A stretch of DNA of 7,435 nucleotides from Sphingomonadaceae bacterium (GTDB lineage Bacteria; Pseudomonadota; Alphaproteobacteria; Sphingomonadales; Sphingomonadaceae), in contig JAFARM010000008.1 in assembly GCA_019245455.1 (NCBI GenBank), positions 1-7,435 on the forward strand. Reading direction: 5' to 3'. The first letter of the stretch is position 1, and the number at the start of each line of letters is the position of its first letter. The notes under the pieces are model-generated. The model worked only from the letters and a program-made list of their open reading frames with translations. It had not been told where the DNA came from and ran no database searches. Below are positions 5,864 to 7,435 of the stretch, in pieces. The translations under genes and the position numbers were made by a program.

Positions 5864-6984
5864 TCGACCCGGTCGAGCTGGCCAAGGCGCTGATCGCCTG
5901 CCCGAGCGTCACGCCCGCCGACGCGGGCGCGCAGGACGTGCTGGCGGCGGCACTCGAAGGGATCGGCTTCACCGTCCACCGCCTGACCTTCGGCGCGCCG
6001 CCCGACGGGCCGGTCGCCAACCTGTTCGCCACCATCGGCAGCGGCAGCCCGCACTTCGCCTTCGCCGGGCACACCGACGTCGTCCCGCCGGGCGAGGGGT
6101 GGGACGCCTTCACCCCGCGCGTCGACGATGGCTGGCTGACCGGGCGGGGGGCGGCCGACATGAAGGGGGCGATCGCGGCGATGGCCGCGGCGGCGGAACG
6201 CGCCGTGACGCGCGGCTTCCGCGGGACGCTCAGCCTGGTGATCACGGGCGACGAGGAGGGGCCGGCGACCTTCGGCACCCCCCCGCTGCTCGCCTGGATG
6301 GAGGCGAACGGCCACGTCCCCGACCTCTGCCTCGTCGGCGAACCGACGAGCAGCGTCACCGTCGGCGACACGATCAAGATTGGGCGAAGGGGGTCGCTCA
6401 ACGCTTGGATCACGGTGCGAGGTGTGCAGGGCCACGTCGCCTACCCGGCGCAGGCCGACAATCCGGTGACGCGGCTGGTGGCGATCCTCGCCGAGCTGAA
6501 GGGGTGCGTCCTCGATACGGGCAGCGCCGCCTTCCAGCCGTCGAACCTGGAGGTGACCGACATCGGCGTCGGCAACACGGCGACCAACGTCATCCCGGCG
6601 CAGGCCTCGGCACGGCTCAACATCCGCTTCAACGACCGTCAGCGCGGGGCCGACCTCGAGGCGTGGCTGCGCGCCACCGTCGCCGCCCATGCGCCCGACG
6701 CGACGGTCGAGGTGCGGATCACCGGCGAGGCGTTCCTGACCGACGGCGGCCCTCTCCCCGCGCTCGTCGCCGCGGCCGTGCGCGAGGTGACGGGCGTCGA
6801 GCCGGTGCTGTCGACCACCGGCGGCACGTCCGACGCCCGCTTCATCCGCCGCCTGTGCCCGGTGGTCGAGCTCGGCCTCGTCGGTGCGACGATGCACCAG
6901 GTTGGGGAGCAGGTGCGGGTAGACGACCTGGCGACGCTCACCGACATCTACGCCGCCGTCCTCGCCCGCGCCTCGACGACCTAA
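5860..6984 (+). CDS. dapE: Succinyl-diaminopimelate desuccinylase
   Basis: DapE hydrolyses N-succinyl-LL-2,6-diaminopimelate to succinate and LL-diaminopimelate in the succinylase branch of lysine and peptidoglycan precursor synthesis, using a di-zinc centre in the cytoplasm. The 374-residue product is the same length as characterised DapE. Visible metal ligands and catalytic residues are His71 (GHTDVVPPG), Asp100 (GRGAADMKG), Glu132 as base and Glu133 as ligand (DEEGPA), Glu161 (GEPTS) and His346 (TMHQVGE). The dimerisation domain (about 176-290) carries GVQGHVAYP with His192, and TGGTSDARF at 320-328 is also conserved. The start is GTG at 5860 (MIDPVELAKALIACPSVTP), overlapping the stop of the preceding gene as GTGA with no clear ribosome binding site. 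The TAA stop overlaps the stop of the convergent symporter gene. Confidence 0.98.
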   Translation: MIDPVELAKALIACPSVTPADAGAQDVLAAALEGIGFTVHRLTFGAPPDGPVANLFATIGSGSPHFAFAGHTDVVPPGEGWDAFTPRVDDGWLTGRGAADMKGAIAAMAAAAERAVTRGFRGTLSLVITGDEEGPATFGTPPLLAWMEANGHVPDLCLVGEPTSSVTVGDTIKIGRRGSLNAWITVRGVQGHVAYPAQADNPVTRLVAILAELKGCVLDTGSAAFQPSNLEVTDIGVGNTATNVIPAQASARLNIRFNDRQRGADLEAWLRATVAAHAPDATVEVRITGEAFLTDGGPLPALVAAAVREVTGVEPVLSTTGGTSDARFIRRLCPVVELGLVGATMHQVGEQVRVDDLATLTDIYAAVLARASTT

Positions 6985-7435
6985 AGCGCGGCCGCCGTCT
7001 CGCGCACCGCGGCGTCGGCGAGCTTCCCCTCCCATCGCGCGACGACTGCGGCGGCAACCGCGTTGCCGATGATGTTGGTCGCGCTGCGGCCCATATCGAG
7101 GAAGTGGTCGACCGCGAGGATGAGGAGCAGCCCGGCCTCGGGGATGCCGTAGAAGGGCAGCGTCGCGGCGATGACGACCAGGCTCGCGCGCGGCACGGCG
7201 GCGATCCCCTTCGACGTGACCATCAGCAGCAGCAGCATCGACGCCTGCGCCGCGAACGACAGCTGGATGCCGTACGCCTGGGCGATGAACAGCGAGGCGA
7301 AGGCGCAGTACATCATCGATCCGACGAGGTTGAACGAATAGCCGAGCGGCAGGACGAAGCTGTCGATGCGGTTGGGGACGCCATAGGCCTCCAGCGCCTC
7401 CAACGTGCGCGGGAAGCTCGCCTCGGAGGAAGCGG
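6981..7435 (-). CDS. Dicarboxylate/amino acid:cation symporter (DAACS/SDF family), C-terminal part, cut by window edge
   Basis: The minus-strand frame is open from the right edge to TAG at 6983-6981, giving about 150 C-terminal residues of a family usually a little over 400 long. It reads ASSEASFPRTLEALEAYGV (the serine-rich HP1 motif), FVLPLGYSFNLVGSMMYC (TM7), TSKGIAAVPRASLVVIAATL (the HP2 hairpin) and VDHFLDMGRSATNIIGNAVA (TM8). In GltPh numbering the TM8 residues Asp394, Arg397 and Asn401 are kept, Thr398 is Ser, and Asp405 is Asn as in dicarboxylate carriers. The normally conserved Asp of the TM7 NxDG motif is Val here (codon 7325-7323). The family takes up C4-dicarboxylates or acidic amino acids with sodium ions or protons across the inner membrane. 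I give no gene symbol because the substrate group is not certain. Confidence 0.93.
   Translation of the reverse strand, partial: ASSEASFPRTLEALEAYGVPNRIDSFVLPLGYSFNLVGSMMYCAFASLFIAQAYGIQLSFAAQASMLLLLMVTSKGIAAVPRASLVVIAATLPFYGIPEAGLLLILAVDHFLDMGRSATNIIGNAVAAAVVARWEGKLADAAVRETAAAL

Noticed and set aside
5665..7035. 456-codon minus-strand frame opposite dapE
   Set aside because: Low-complexity Arg/Gly/Ala composition with no domain; dapE on the plus strand has all of its catalytic residues.
1..7435. CRISPR array, tRNA, insertion sequence, phage or defence system
   Set aside because: No regularly spaced repeats, tRNA-like cloverleaf, transposase or defence-protein motif was seen on either strand; the window is housekeeping chromosome.

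Overview
This is a very GC-rich (roughly 70 percent by eye) window of chromosomal housekeeping sequence. Gene order and protein sequence point to an alphaproteobacterium, most likely Sphingomonadales: rpmH-rnpA-yidD-yidC-engB in the ancestral order, a dapE nearby, and GTCAT- and TTCGACAGGCTCAG-type intergenic repeats of the kind I remember as common in sphingomonad genomes. The assignment is by recognition, not by search.

Layout. Positions 1-452 (minus) hold the first 150 residues of a ComM/YifB family AAA+ protein, cut by the window edge. Diverging from it is a 147-residue probable lipoprotein of unknown function (519-962). A sigma70-like promoter starts on the base after that gene's stop and leads into rpmH (1042-1176). 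A perfect 26-bp inverted repeat (1200-1269) separates rpmH from rnpA (1326-1667), which overlaps yidD (1658-1891). The GTG-started yidC (1934-3664) follows, then engB (3797-4441). The engB start codon lies inside a second, degenerate inverted repeat (3712-3801).

A 283-base spacer (4442-4724), with one AT-rich palindrome that could be an operator or promoter element, precedes a second plus-strand cluster. This cluster is a glutathione S-transferase-like protein (4725-5432), a small YdcZ-type membrane protein (5429-5863) and dapE (5860-6984). They are chained by two identical GTGA stop/start overlaps. The stop codon of dapE overlaps that of a convergent dicarboxylate/amino acid:cation symporter (6981-7435, minus), cut by the right edge.

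How the genes fit together. The first cluster supplies ribosome and membrane-insertion functions: ribosomal protein L34, the protein subunit of RNase P, YidD and YidC for inner-membrane protein insertion, and the GTPase EngB for 50S assembly. The second couples a stress/detoxification-type GST and a putative small transporter to the DapE step of lysine and diaminopimelate synthesis; the functional link is unclear.

I found no mobile element, CRISPR array, tRNA or new defence-like system. The points worth a second look are the two repeats and their positions, a tiny ORF that ends three bases before rnpA, the AT-rich palindrome, and an Asp-to-Val change in a normally conserved motif of the symporter.
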